A stretch of 64,000 nucleotides of DNA from Rhizobium lentis (GCF_014200175.1 NZ_JACHBD010000002.1:62001-126000); one strand, 5' to 3'. Positions 1 through 10,058 are shown, numbered from the stretch's first letter. The notes: generated by a model from the sequence alone, not told the origin. Made by a program: numbers and translations.

Positions 1-499
1 CGCCCGGCTGGTCGCGGTCGCGGGAAATCGGTCCGCCGGCCAGATGGCATTTGAGCAGCGTGCCGACGCCGCCATGGCCGACGAAGCCGATCGGCGCTGT
101 CGCATCATGGGCGGCGAGAACGGCGTCGACCGCCTCGACGATGCGGGCCTGCGCGTCGACCGCGCGCTCCCAGCCCCTGAAGCTTTCTTCCGGATGGGCG
201 AAGAACCAGTTGGCCGCTTCTTCGAATTGCGGCGGCGGCAGGAAGCCGGTGGCCGAACGGTCGTTCTCATGCATGCCGTGGACGATCTCGATCGTCAGGT
301 TGGAGGCTTGCGCCAGAATTTCGGCCGTCTCGATCGCCTTGGTCTCGTCGCTGGAGATGATGCGCCGCAATTGCCTCGCCCAGCCGCTCTCGGCGGCCTT
401 TCGGGCACGCGCCGCGCCGACATCGGAAAGCCCCCATTTCGGCACCGGCACATTGGCATCGATTCTGACTTGCGGGTGGGTGATATAGATCCCGAACAT
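1..499 (-). CDS. Histidine phosphatase family protein (3' end outside window)
   Basis: The first 166 codons are visible; the C-terminus lies beyond the window edge. The fold signature is that of the phosphoglycerate-mutase-like superfamily: an N-terminal phosphate-binding His (H8, in ITHPQV), an SSDETKAIETAEIL segment that resembles the usual SS.L.RA.ETA motif, and a second catalytic His in GHGGVGTLL near residue 145. The usual RHG triad reads THP, so only the His is kept. The ATG follows the stop of the upstream methyltransferase gene by one base, so the two are probably co-transcribed. Family is clear; substrate is unknown. Confidence 0.75.
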   Translation of the reverse strand, partial: MFGIYITHPQVRIDANVPVPKWGLSDVGAARARKAAESGWARQLRRIISSDETKAIETAEILAQASNLTIEIVHGMHENDRSATGFLPPPQFEEAANWFFAHPEESFRGWERAVDAQARIVEAVDAVLAAHDATAPIGFVGHGGVGTLLKCHLAGGPISRDRDQPG

Positions 500-500
500 C

Positions 501-1100
501 TCAGCCGCGTCTGTAGATCCAGAGCTGCGCCGGCGGAATGTTGCGCATGACGAAGTCGAAATGCTGAATATGGTAGCGATCGGGATTGGCGGCGATCGGC
601 GAGATCGCGCCATAGGAGATCTGCACCACCGGCCGGCCGGCCGGCAGGCGGTCGAGCAGGCTTTCCAGCAGGGCGACGCGCATTGCCATCGGGAAGTTCA
701 AGAGCGGAATGCAGGAGATGACGCAATCAAAGGTCTGGTCGGCAAAGGCGCCAAGCGTCGTCTGGAGATCGAAGGCGTCGCCGTTGATGAAGTGCACGCC
801 GGGATAGGTTCGCAGCAGATGCTGGTGGAAGTCCGTCGAATATTCGATCGCCACCAGATTGTCCGGCTTCACGCCGCGGCCAAGGATCGCTTTGGTGATG
901 GCGCCCGTGCCGGGGCCGAGTTCGAGGACCGGCAGCCCCGAATGCATATCGATGACGCTGGCCATGCGCTTGGCGGTGATCGACGAGGTCGGCACGATCG
1001 AGCCCACCGTCTTCGGCCCCTGCATCATGCCGCGGAAGAAGCGGATTTCCTCATCGAATTTCTTCCCGAAATGTTCCTTCACCTTGACCCGTAAACGCAT
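501..1100 (-). CDS. pmtA: Phospholipid N-methyltransferase (PmtA type)
   Basis: A 199-residue SAM-dependent methyltransferase. Motif I is VLELGPGTGAIT at about residues 58-69, with an acidic residue ending the second strand (AIEYS) and a CVISCIPLLNFP post-motif. This short form, with the preceding MQGPKTVGSIVPTSS segment, is typical of the rhizobial PmtA enzymes that convert phosphatidylethanolamine stepwise to phosphatidylcholine. Its position near dnaN fits my memory of the Sinorhizobium meliloti pmtA locus. A GGAGA sequence precedes the ATG. A related rRNA-dimethylase-like methyltransferase cannot be excluded from sequence alone. Confidence 0.72.
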   Translation of the reverse strand: MRLRVKVKEHFGKKFDEEIRFFRGMMQGPKTVGSIVPTSSITAKRMASVIDMHSGLPVLELGPGTGAITKAILGRGVKPDNLVAIEYSTDFHQHLLRTYPGVHFINGDAFDLQTTLGAFADQTFDCVISCIPLLNFPMAMRVALLESLLDRLPAGRPVVQISYGAISPIAANPDRYHIQHFDFVMRNIPPAQLWIYRRG

Positions 1101-1195
1101 TCTCCACCCATCCGCATGTTGATCGACTGTGTTAATATGCTGCTTGTCGCTCCCGCGACAAGGATTTTCGCAACGAGGACATCGGCATCAACAGC

Positions 1196-2104
1196 TCATG
1201 CCGCCTTTCGGTCGGAACGAGGCATGAGATCGGCAAGCCTTTCGCTGAGGTGAGCGGCGTCGACGGGCGCGCGCAGCTTCTTGTCGGTATTGTCGAAATA
1301 GAGATAGACGTCGCGGCCCTTCTTGCGCGACGGCAGGGGCGCAAGCACCCGCGTCGCATTCTCAGGTTCTCCGCCCCGTGCCCAGACGCGGACACGCTCC
1401 GCCCACAGATCGAGCGCTTCATCCTCATAGCCGCTGACATAGAGTTGCTCGGAACCATGCAGGCGGCAATAGAGGAAGTCGGCGGTGATGTCCATCAACA
1501 GCGGCCATTCCACCGTGTCGGCGCAGACAAGCGCGACGTTGTGACGCCTCAGCATCTCGATGAAGGCTGGCGAGCGGAAGCTGTCATGGCGGATCTCGAA
1601 AGCATGGCGGATCGGCTGATCGGCGTCACTTTTAAGCCAGGCGCGCCCTTTGAGACGGCCGTCATGGCGTTTCGCCAGCGCGATCGCGGCATCGCAGTCA
1701 TGCGGCAGCAGCGACAAGAAGGTTTCGAAAAGCGCAGGGTCGAAGGCCGTGTTCGGCGGAAACTGCCAGAGGATAGGCCCAAGCTTGGGGCCGAGCCGCA
1801 GCAGGCCGGAGGCGAAGAAATTGGCAAGCGGCGTCTCGATCTCCCGCAATCGCTTCATATGAGTGATGAAGCGCGAGCCCTTGACGGCGAAGACGAAATC
1901 CTCGGGCGTTTCCTCCCGCCAGCGGCCGAAGCTTTCAGGCCGCTGCAATCCGTAGAAGGTGCCGTTGATCTCGATCGAACGGAAGTGCCGGGCGGCGTAG
2001 GAAAGCTCGTGCTTCTGCGGCAGACCCTTGGGATAGAATTGACCGCGCCAGGGAGCATAGGTCCAGCCGGATAAGCCGATGCGCACAGTCCCGGTCTTTT
2101 TCAT
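1196..2104 (-). CDS. DUF72 domain-containing protein (YecE family)
   Basis: A 302-residue protein that opens with RIGLSGWTYAPWRGQFYP, the hallmark N-terminus of the DUF72/YecE family, followed by the conserved EINGTFYGL and FVFAVKGSRFITHMKRL segments and a C-terminal YLYFDNTDK motif. The family forms a TIM-barrel-like fold of uncertain function. A purine-rich Shine-Dalgarno stretch precedes the ATG. It is transcribed in the same direction as dnaN, 57 bases downstream of it, and may be read from the same message. Confidence 0.85.
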   Translation of the reverse strand: MKKTGTVRIGLSGWTYAPWRGQFYPKGLPQKHELSYAARHFRSIEINGTFYGLQRPESFGRWREETPEDFVFAVKGSRFITHMKRLREIETPLANFFASGLLRLGPKLGPILWQFPPNTAFDPALFETFLSLLPHDCDAAIALAKRHDGRLKGRAWLKSDADQPIRHAFEIRHDSFRSPAFIEMLRRHNVALVCADTVEWPLLMDITADFLYCRLHGSEQLYVSGYEDEALDLWAERVRVWARGGEPENATRVLAPLPSRKKGRDVYLYFDNTDKKLRAPVDAAHLSERLADLMPRSDRKAA

Positions 2105-2161
2105 GAGGAGATCCTCCCGTTTTGACAGGAGGAAAACAATGGCAGGCGGCCTTCGTTCCCG

Positions 2162-3280
2162 TCAGACGCGCATCGGCATCAAGACGTAGAGCGCGTCATC
2201 ACCGGCGGTGTCGCGGATCAGCGTCGGCGAGCCGGCATCGGCTAGCAGGAAGATCGCTTCCTCGCCGGAAAGCTGCGCGGTGATGTCGAGCAGATACTTG
2301 GCATTGAAGCCGATTTCCATCGCATCCGTATCGTAGCCGACGGCGACTTCTTCCGTGGCGCTGCCGGAATCGGGATTGTTGACGGTGAGCATCAGCTGTC
2401 CCTCGGACAGCGCCAGCTTCACGGCGCGGCCGCGCTCGGAAGAGATGGTCGAGACGCGGTCGACGGCTTGGGCGAAGCTCGTGCAGTCGACGCGCATTTC
2501 CTTGTCGTTGCCGGTCGGGATGACGCGCTGATAGTCAGGGAAGGTGCCGTCGATCAGCTTCGAGGTCAGCACGATCGAGCCGATCGTCATGCGGATCTTG
2601 GCGTCGGAAACTTCGACCGTGACGATCGCTTCCGGATTGTCGACCAGCTTCTGCAGTTCGCCGACGGTCTTGCGCGGAATGATGATGCCCGGCATGCCCT
2701 CGGAACCGGAGGGCGCGTCGACATCGGCGCGGGCCAGCCGGTGGCCGTCAGTCGCGACCGCCCGAAGCTTCAACTCGCCCTTGCTCTCGATCGTGTGGAA
2801 GAAGATGCCGTTCAGGTAATACCGTGTCTCCTCCGTCGAGATCGCAAACTGGGTGCGGTCGATCAGCATCTTCAGATCGGTCGCTTTCAGCTTGAAGGAA
2901 TGGGTGAAGGTGCCGGCGGTCAGATCCGGGAAATCGGATTCCGGCAGGCACTGCAGCGAGAATTTCGAGCGGCCGGACTGCACGGTCATCGAGCCGCCGT
3001 CGGTGCTGGTCGCCAGCAGCACTTCCGAGCCGTCGGAAAGCTTGCGCACGATATCGTAGAGAAGATGGGCCGGCACGGTCGTGGCGCCCGCCTGTTCGAC
3101 GCTCGCCGGCGTCGCCTCGGTTATCTCGAGGTCGAGGTCGGTCGCCTTCATGTCGAGGTTCTGGCCGTCGGCCTTGAGCAGTACGTTGGACAGGATCGGG
3201 ATCGTATTGCGACGTTCGACCACGCGGTGGACGTGGTTCAGCGATTTCAACAGGTTTGACCGCTCAATAGTAATACGCAT
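2162..3280 (-). CDS. dnaN: DNA polymerase III beta subunit (sliding clamp)
   Basis: A 372-residue protein, full length for the family, with the three repeated clamp domains. It begins MRITIERSNLLKSLNHVHRVVERRNTIPILSNVL and ends ALYVLMPMRV, the usual C-terminus that contributes to the partner-binding cleft. The homodimeric ring tethers DNA polymerase III to DNA and recruits Hda, MutS and ligase. Unlike many bacteria it is not next to dnaA, which lies about 40 kb away in this window; this separation is normal in Rhizobiales. It is divergent from rsmI. Confidence 0.97.
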   Translation of the reverse strand: MRITIERSNLLKSLNHVHRVVERRNTIPILSNVLLKADGQNLDMKATDLDLEITEATPASVEQAGATTVPAHLLYDIVRKLSDGSEVLLATSTDGGSMTVQSGRSKFSLQCLPESDFPDLTAGTFTHSFKLKATDLKMLIDRTQFAISTEETRYYLNGIFFHTIESKGELKLRAVATDGHRLARADVDAPSGSEGMPGIIIPRKTVGELQKLVDNPEAIVTVEVSDAKIRMTIGSIVLTSKLIDGTFPDYQRVIPTGNDKEMRVDCTSFAQAVDRVSTISSERGRAVKLALSEGQLMLTVNNPDSGSATEEVAVGYDTDAMEIGFNAKYLLDITAQLSGEEAIFLLADAGSPTLIRDTAGDDALYVLMPMRV

Positions 3281-3501
3281 GGGATGCTACCGCTTTCGAC
3301 CGTGACTGTCCGGGCGCATCGAGCACCCGAAGAATGCTGTCCCGGCCTGACACCGGGGGAGTGGACGGGCAAAATGGCAGACTTCAGCATCGCTTTGCAA
3401 GAGGCATGGGCGGTGGGAGGCCCGCATTTCAGGTTTTCCGAAGCAATCCTCACAGAAATCCGAACCCTTGCCGAAGCGGTGCGGCTCGCCCATAAAGGCC
3501 G

Positions 3502-4447
<946 letters not shown>

Positions 4448-4458
<11 letters not shown>

Positions 4459-4816
4459 CGACCTCACCGCCATCAGAAGAAAGGCGCTGCGCCGCGGCCT
4501 GATGTCGGAATATGTCGCCGCCGTCTTCCTGATGTTGAAAGGCTATCGCATCCTGGCGCTGCGCCACCGCACCCGGCTCGGCGAGATCGATATCGTCGCC
4601 CGCAAGGGCGATCTTGCCGTCTTCGTCGAGGTCAAGGCCCGCCATGGCGAGGCTGCGGCCGTCGACGCCGTTTCCGCCGCCGCGCAGAAGCGGATACGGG
4701 CGGCAAGCGATCTCTGGCTCGCCCGCCAGGCCGATCAGGCCCGTCTTTCCCAGCGCTATGATATCGTTGCGGTTACGCCCGGCCGCCTGCCGCGCCACTT
4801 TCCGGATGCGTTTTAG
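4448..4816 (+). CDS. YraN family protein (UPF0102, nuclease-like fold)
   Basis: A 122-residue protein with the UPF0102 signature: a basic N-terminus, then YRILALRHRTRLGEIDIVARKG and LAVFVEVKAR, which reproduce the E...D...EVK arrangement of the restriction-endonuclease-like fold. Members are widely conserved next to rsmI, as here, but their role is not established; a nuclease or nucleic-acid-binding activity is inferred. The start codon lies inside the rsmI 3' end. Confidence 0.88.
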
Positions 4817-4932
4817 CGGTTCCCGGTTCAGCAGGCTTTCGGATCGTTAAAATTTTAGCGCCGGTTTGAACCAGCTTCTTACGACTCTCTGCTATCGCAA
4901 TCCCTGTTGGGGTAACAATTGGGGGTTGTTTC

Positions 4933-5436
4933 ATGGCCTGGAAGCTGATGCTGGCAAGTGCGGTCGCCATGGCCGCGCGTTCGGTGCCTTATGCCGTGGC
5001 GAAGCCGGCCGGCAAATCCTTCGTCGCCCATGCAAGCGACCGGCTGCCGCTGAAATCGACGCCGATCAATCCCGACTGGATCATCAGCGGCAACCCGCAA
5101 GCGCGCACCGCCGAACATTCGCGCGGCCATGACGAGGCTTCGCTGACGGCGATCTGGGACTGCACATCAGGCGAATTCCGCTGGTATTTCGGCTGGGACG
5201 AGACGGTGATGATCCTAGAAGGCGAGGTCCATATCACCGCCGAGGACGGTACCGAACGAACCCTGCGCGCCGGCGACGTCGCCTTTTTCGCCGGCGGAAC
5301 CTGGGCAAGCTGGCGGGTCGATAATTATGTCCGCAAGGTCGCCTTCCTGCGCAAGCCCTTCCCGAAGCCCTTGGCGATCGCCTATCGCCTGCGCAACCTG
5401 CTGCGCAACAACGGCAACCAGGGCATTGCTGCCTGA
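4933..5436 (+). CDS. Cupin domain-containing protein
   Basis: A 167-residue protein with a C-terminal cupin barrel related to the ureidoglycolate hydrolase/EutQ-like (cupin_3) group: TAIWDCTSGEFRWYFGWDE, then VMILEGEVHITAEDG, LRAGDVAFFAGGTWASWRV. The metal-ligand histidines of classical cupins are not evident, so binding rather than catalysis is possible. The N-terminus is mildly hydrophobic. It sits alone between yraN and gshB; a G-rich GGGGG stretch lies upstream of the ATG. Substrate unknown. Confidence 0.8.
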   Translation: MAWKLMLASAVAMAARSVPYAVAKPAGKSFVAHASDRLPLKSTPINPDWIISGNPQARTAEHSRGHDEASLTAIWDCTSGEFRWYFGWDETVMILEGEVHITAEDGTERTLRAGDVAFFAGGTWASWRVDNYVRKVAFLRKPFPKPLAIAYRLRNLLRNNGNQGIAA

Positions 5437-5524
5437 ACATCGGCGGGGGCCGCAAGCCTTGATTGACCGTTGCGTTTGATACCGGGCCGACCTACATCTG
5501 TCCGGCATTCAGCGAGGGACGGAA

Positions 5525-6472
5525 ATGGCCAAGATCACCAATGTAGCGGTCCAGATGGATCATGTCGCCGGCATCAATATCGCAGGTGATTCCACCTTCG
5601 CCATGAGCCTGGAAGCCCAGGCGCGCGGCTACCGGCTCTTTCATTACACCCCCGAACGCCTGAGTTTCCGCGACGGCAAGCTCTTTGCCAGCGTCGAGCC
5701 GATGCTGCTGCGCGACGTCAAGGGCGATCATTTTGAGCTCGGCGCGCCCGAACGGGTCGATCTCTCCACCATGGATGTCGTGCTGCTGCGCCAGGACCCG
5801 CCCTTCGACATGGCCTATATCACCTCGACGCATCTGCTCGAGCGCATCCACCCGAAGACGCTCGTCGTCAACGATCCGGCCTGGGTGCGCAATTCGCCGG
5901 AGAAGATATTCGTCACCGAATTCGCCGACCTGATGCCGAAGACGCTGATCACCAAGGACCCGTCGGAAATCCGCCGCTTCCGCGACGAGATGGGCGATAT
6001 CATCCTGAAGCCGCTCTACGGCAATGGCGGCGCCGGCGTCTTCCATTCCACCCGCGACGACCGCAATCTCTCCTCGCTGCTCGAAATGTTCGGCCAGATG
6101 TTCCGCGAACCCTTCATCGCCCAGCAATATCTGCCCGACGTGCGCAAGGGCGACAAGCGCATCATTCTGGTCGACGGCGAGTTCGCCGGCGCGATCAACC
6201 GCGTGCCGGCCGAGCATGACAGCCGCTCCAACATGCATGTCGGCGGCCGCGCCGAGGCGACCGAGCTGACGCCGCGCGAAAAGGAAATCTGCGAGCGCAT
6301 CGGCCCGGCGCTGAGGGAACGCGGCTTCCTGCTCGTCGGCATCGACGTGATCGGCGATTACATGACCGAGATCAACGTCACCTCGCCGACAGGCATCCGC
6401 GAGGTCAGGAAGTTCGGCGGCGCCGATATCGCGAGCCTGCTCTGGGATGCGATCGAGCGCAAGCGCGGCTGA
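5525..6472 (+). CDS. gshB: Glutathione synthetase
   Basis: A 315-residue ATP-grasp ligase that joins gamma-glutamylcysteine and glycine. It starts [12 protein letters not shown] and shows the ATP-grasp elements [41 protein letters not shown] and the metal-binding [13 protein letters not shown] near the C-terminus. Length is normal. A GAGGGACGGAAATG ribosome site supports the start. The last 70 codons and the following hairpin are duplicated 3.8 kb downstream, with an accessory insert in between, so the 3' end of this intact copy may be the incoming copy. Confidence 0.97.
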   Translation: MAKITNVAVQMDHVAGINIAGDSTFAMSLEAQARGYRLFHYTPERLSFRDGKLFASVEPMLLRDVKGDHFELGAPERVDLSTMDVVLLRQDPPFDMAYITSTHLLERIHPKTLVVNDPAWVRNSPEKIFVTEFADLMPKTLITKDPSEIRRFRDEMGDIILKPLYGNGGAGVFHSTRDDRNLSSLLEMFGQMFREPFIAQQYLPDVRKGDKRIILVDGEFAGAINRVPAEHDSRSNMHVGGRAEATELTPREKEICERIGPALRERGFLLVGIDVIGDYMTEINVTSPTGIREVRKFGGADIASLLWDAIERKRG

Positions 6473-6520
6473 GGCTGCGGCTCCAGCCCCACGCCGGCTG
6501 TGACCGGGTACAACCCCGGT
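6264..6520 (+). repeat. Direct repeat, upstream copy: 3' end of gshB plus hairpin
   Basis: This 257-bp stretch covers the last 69 codons of gshB and the post-stop region up to the middle of a hairpin right arm (CCCGGT). It matches 10059-10314 with 16 substitutions and one single-base deletion by my count. The match starts at AGCTGACGCC and stops abruptly at both ends. It bounds the accessory insert on the left. Confidence 0.9.
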
Positions 6521-6550
6521 AAAGCCTACACGGCAAAAGAAACCACCGCT

Positions 6551-6704
6551 GCAGGACGGCCACACCGCGCTCCGGCAGATCGAAGGATGGATCGAGGATT
6601 ACAACGAAATCCATCCCCATTGCGCGCTCAAGATGGCCTCCCCTCGAAGTTCATCAGGGCTAGATCAAACTAGCCGACTGTTCGGTGAAACGGGGAGCGC
6701 TCCA
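6551..6704 (+). mobile_element. IS3-family transposase remnant with terminal repeat
   Basis: The plus strand reads QIEGWIEDYNEIHPH.ALKMASPR in one frame, the characteristic C-terminus of IS3-family OrfB (DDE) transposases; a small deletion after SPR breaks the frame before the expected EFI. It is followed at 6682-6704 by GGTGAAACGGGGAGCGCTCC, which resembles the terminal inverted repeat of such elements. Only about 40 codons survive, so it is not functional. The end lies 12 bases from the stop codon of the NACHT gene. Confidence 0.65.
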
Positions 6705-6715
6705 TGGATGTAGGT

Positions 6716-9709
6716 TCACCCTGAGGCTGGCGCCTCAAACAATGGCCCTGCCAGTCCGGACCTAATTTGTGCGATAGCTCGAGAAAACTTATCGTCAAAA
6801 AGCTCAGGTAATGAAGCAAATTGTACGTTCTGTGTTTTCTTGGTCCGCCTAGATCTAAAGACCCGCTCAAAGTGCTCACGGTTTCTATGGCCGTCAGCAA
6901 GGACGATGTAAAGAAATGCCGCCCGAGAGATGGTGGTGCGCAACGAAGCGGGCATTCGACGCCCGGAAATATAGGATATGTAGTGCGCGAATTCGTCCAA
7001 TACGGGAAACTTTATGTTCTCCGCAGATGCAGGGATAACCTCGTCAATAGTACCCTGTTGCCAGCGATCATACATGAGGTCGGATAGCGTCGTTAACGCA
7101 AAACGTGCGTCAGCCTGGGAAAGCTCTAAATCATGAAAGCGCGGTCCGCCAATTTTAGACTGGAGTCGAACTGCTTCGTGTATGATCAAGTACCCCAGAT
7201 GTGACACCTCAAAGGGGATAAGCTCAGAGGACACCGAGAATAGCAGTGCTACCCCATGTATAGAAAATAACTCTCTGAATTTGTCTCCATAAACGTAATA
7301 ATAAGTGCGAGCTTCGGCAGCATTATCTACTGCTCGGTTAAATTGCTCAGCTTGCCAATCTTGCCTAATTTGTCGAAACGATTGCCAGACTAGGTCAGTG
7401 TAAAAGACGTTACGCCTATAAATTCTATGTCCTGAAAAGCGCATTCCCAATATATAAAGAAGATATGTGCGCTCGGCGCTCCCTGGTCCTGCTAGCAATG
7501 GCCCCGCGATATCTCGCATTACTTCTTGACTAATCATCCCGCGTTTTTGGGTAGCGGAAAGCACTTCGCTAACTATAGAGCCGACTGTGAGGCTAAAGTT
7601 CCCCCCGAGTTGAATACAACGCCGGAATATGTGGTCAATCGCTTGAATAAGTCGTGTTTCTGGTACCAAGAGATAATCGAGCGCCCGTCCAAAAAATGTG
7701 AGGAAATTTGCCTCCTCAGACGGAGCGAAATGCTCTTCGGTGCCGATTTTGAGCAGAGTTTCGATCGCTTGAGTGGATTTTGGACCACTACGAAATGTAG
7801 CAATCTGCAGGGCAAGGTGGTTGACCACATCCCATTGAGACTTGATGATCTTGTCTAACAAATTGCCGCGTATCAGCCCGGTTACGCTACCGGCTTCCTC
7901 TTCAATTCGCTTAGCAAAAAAATACTCTAAGAAAGTACGGTGAGTGAATTTGAAAACGCCTGGGCCAATTTCGCACATCACCCAGGCCCTACCGGTGATA
8001 AAATTCACCAAAACCTTAGCAGCGGCAAACGACCGTGCTTTATCTTGATACCAAATGTTGAAGTAAGCTTTGAGACGATCTAATAGCCATTCTTCGTCAA
8101 CACCATCTTCAGTGTCGGCGCTGCCAAATATTTGGCTCGCAAGATAGCCAAATAGGTCGAGCAGATCGAAATCGTTCGGGAATTCGAATTTGATATCTCG
8201 TCTCTGGTCCCATTTTTCGAACATCAGAACCGAGCATTCTTTGTATATCTCCGGTCGACTATTCGGAACTTCGCCCCTCGAATTGAATATGTATACCATT
8301 AAACCCAGAAGGAGAGGGTTTTCCCGCAGATCTCGTGCCGTAGCCTCTGTTTGTGCCAGGAAATCTACAGCCTTTTCTTTTGCGATATCTGCTTTTTCGT
8401 TGGATATCGCTTTTAACAGTTGTTCCGTGAACTTCCTAACTTCATCAATATTGAATCGGGCCAGTGTAAAGAGCTGGTAATCGTCACCTACGGGAGCGTC
8501 GCCGTAACCAACTATTCGTGAGGTTACCAGCGCGGGGCAAGTGGCATAAGCTGACGTAAATTGCTCTATTTGCGATGCCATGGAGCGTCTTGCTCCAACA
8601 TCCAAAACTTCGTCAAGTCCGTCAAAAAGCAAAACGGCTTGGCCAAATATAAGTAATTGTTGAAGAAGTTTCTTCGCGGTAAATTCATCATTATCGCAAT
8701 AAACCCGTATCTCGTCGATTAAATAATCGAAAATCTGGTATGAGGGATTTTGCTGCTGTCTTTTCTCAAATGTTCGTAGAATTATTCGAAGCGGCAACTT
8801 CATGTCGCGACTATCAAAGCCGCTGTACTTCGGGTTTGCCGCAGCGAGAGTAATTTGTCGAGCTAGATCGAAGCACACAAGCTGCGTAAGCGTCGATTTC
8901 CCACCACCCGGATCACCCAAGATGACCGCGCGATTGAAGGAACGTCGGAAATTTAAGTATGCGTAACTGGGTGTCTCATTCGGGGGAGCCTCCCTATGAG
9001 GTGCCGGTATTTGCCCCTTATCCGATAGTGGTTGCAGGCGCGCTGCGATAACGAGCTTTTTTACATTGACTTTACGGGTACCTTGAGTGGTTTCCACGTT
9101 AATCTGTCGGTTCGCTGCCTCTATTCCCCGAGCGATTTTTTCGCGCAGCTCTTCAAATCGCTCCGACGATATAGGCTCTTGGATTGACGCAGCGTTCCTC
9201 AAACATGAAGACAAAGCCGTAATCCTCGTAGCCAGATCCTCGTGTTGCGTTTTTAATGCCTCAAACAGTACCTTCTCTTCGATTGATTGGTCGATACGAA
9301 TTTTAATTGACGCATCTAACGCTTTGAAGAGTGCTTCACATGCAAAGGGGAGGGGCTCGTGCGTTTTATAGAGGAGTTCAAATGCGGGAAATGCGTCGTC
9401 TGGAGTATGTCCGCAAAAGGCGAAATGCTTTAAGGCATCTGGAATTACGCTTCGCTCAACGTCTTGTAGGAAGTTGGCAACGTTGTCAGTAAACTCGCCA
9501 TGATCGTTGCCCAAAACACGTATGACGTCATTAACAGCGCGATTAGCCTCAGACTTGTCTGGTAGGTCTGCGGTTGAGGGATTTGAGAGTGCGCGGTTTA
9601 TTGCGCGCCTTCTCCCGGTTATTTCTGTAATGCCCTTGAACGGCCTTTTTAAGCCATCATACACAATTGAACTTAATACACCGACGATGATATCTGTTCC
9701 AACCGGCAT
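6716..9709 (-). CDS. NACHT domain NTPase, NLR-like (candidate antiphage defence)
   Basis: A 997-residue STAND-type NTPase. Residues 1-250 are a mostly helical N-terminal region of unknown activity. The NACHT core has Walker A GDPGGGKST (about 265-273), Walker B LLFDGLDEV (about 360-368), a sensor-1-like VTSRIVGY (about 395-402) and a winged-helix-like FKFTHRTFLEYFFAKR (about 586-601). The last 400 residues are helical with no leucine-rich or TPR repeat that I can see and are the likely sensor. Bacterial NACHT proteins are known antiphage NLR relatives; defence here is inferred. ATG 9709 is preceded by AGGAATTC; TTG 9712 is an alternative. Codon use is AT-richer than in neighbours. Confidence 0.88.
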   Translation of the reverse strand: MPVGTDIIVGVLSSIVYDGLKRPFKGITEITGRRRAINRALSNPSTADLPDKSEANRAVNDVIRVLGNDHGEFTDNVANFLQDVERSVIPDALKHFAFCGHTPDDAFPAFELLYKTHEPLPFACEALFKALDASIKIRIDQSIEEKVLFEALKTQHEDLATRITALSSCLRNAASIQEPISSERFEELREKIARGIEAANRQINVETTQGTRKVNVKKLVIAARLQPLSDKGQIPAPHREAPPNETPSYAYLNFRRSFNRAVILGDPGGGKSTLTQLVCFDLARQITLAAANPKYSGFDSRDMKLPLRIILRTFEKRQQQNPSYQIFDYLIDEIRVYCDNDEFTAKKLLQQLLIFGQAVLLFDGLDEVLDVGARRSMASQIEQFTSAYATCPALVTSRIVGYGDAPVGDDYQLFTLARFNIDEVRKFTEQLLKAISNEKADIAKEKAVDFLAQTEATARDLRENPLLLGLMVYIFNSRGEVPNSRPEIYKECSVLMFEKWDQRRDIKFEFPNDFDLLDLFGYLASQIFGSADTEDGVDEEWLLDRLKAYFNIWYQDKARSFAAAKVLVNFITGRAWVMCEIGPGVFKFTHRTFLEYFFAKRIEEEAGSVTGLIRGNLLDKIIKSQWDVVNHLALQIATFRSGPKSTQAIETLLKIGTEEHFAPSEEANFLTFFGRALDYLLVPETRLIQAIDHIFRRCIQLGGNFSLTVGSIVSEVLSATQKRGMISQEVMRDIAGPLLAGPGSAERTYLLYILGMRFSGHRIYRRNVFYTDLVWQSFRQIRQDWQAEQFNRAVDNAAEARTYYYVYGDKFRELFSIHGVALLFSVSSELIPFEVSHLGYLIIHEAVRLQSKIGGPRFHDLELSQADARFALTTLSDLMYDRWQQGTIDEVIPASAENIKFPVLDEFAHYISYISGRRMPASLRTTISRAAFLYIVLADGHRNREHFERVFRSRRTKKTQNVQFASLPELFDDKFSRAIAQIRSGLAGPLFEAPASG

Positions 9710-9902
9710 CAACGAATTCCTGCAGCATCGATAAGTCAGAGAAGTCGCTAGCCAGGGTTGTCGTCAAGAGGTCATACCCTTCGTTTTTCACACAACTAAC
9801 AGAATTTAAGACCTGAGCCGGATTTACACTAAGATAACCGAACAGTTTCTCGTATTTTTGATCGTCATGGAGCTCTAATTCGCGTAGCTCAACCTGCTGC
9901 GA
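9657..9902 (-). other. Open frame overlapping the NACHT start (possible gene fragment)
   Basis: The minus strand between a stop at 9903-9905 and a stop at 9657-9659 stays open for 81 codons and has protein-like composition (for example LHDDQKYEKLFGYLSVNPA and DFSDLSMLQEFVDAGW). It has no ATG before the last quarter, so it is probably the tail of a truncated gene or a frame opened by a frameshift. It overlaps the NACHT start by about 50 bases, an arrangement that would suit translational coupling. I recognise no family. Confidence 0.3.
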
Positions 9903-9905
9903 TCA

Positions 9906-10058
9906 ATTCAAAACCGGGAGATTGGAGCAGCCGTTTCGTTGCGAATTGTGAAGGTTGAATGGAATAGCGGTTAGTTAATCGCTGAAGCTCACTTAGCGGA
10001 TAGCATTCTTGACGCTTTGCGGATGAAAGATGCCACCTCTCGTCGATTTAATTCCAGC
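9906..10058. other. AT-richer stretch between the NACHT leader and the gshB fragment
   Basis: No complete gene is visible. One minus-strand frame (9889-10047) is open for 52 codons and another reads NRREVASFIRKASRMLSAK before a stop, which could be the end of a lost protein, but neither has a start codon and neither matches a family I know. The right edge is the abrupt beginning of the displaced gshB sequence at 10059. Confidence 0.4.

Larger units (their letters stand above)
6521..10058. mobile_element. Putative accessory island inserted at the 3' end of gshB
   Basis: The 3.5-kb stretch lies between two copies of the gshB 3' end, has visibly lower GC and different codon use from both flanks, and contains an IS3-type remnant at its left side and a NACHT NTPase gene. 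I see no integrase, recombinase or tRNA, so it is either a decayed element or cargo left after deletion. In the absence of the insert the order would be gshB-comM. Confidence 0.6.
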
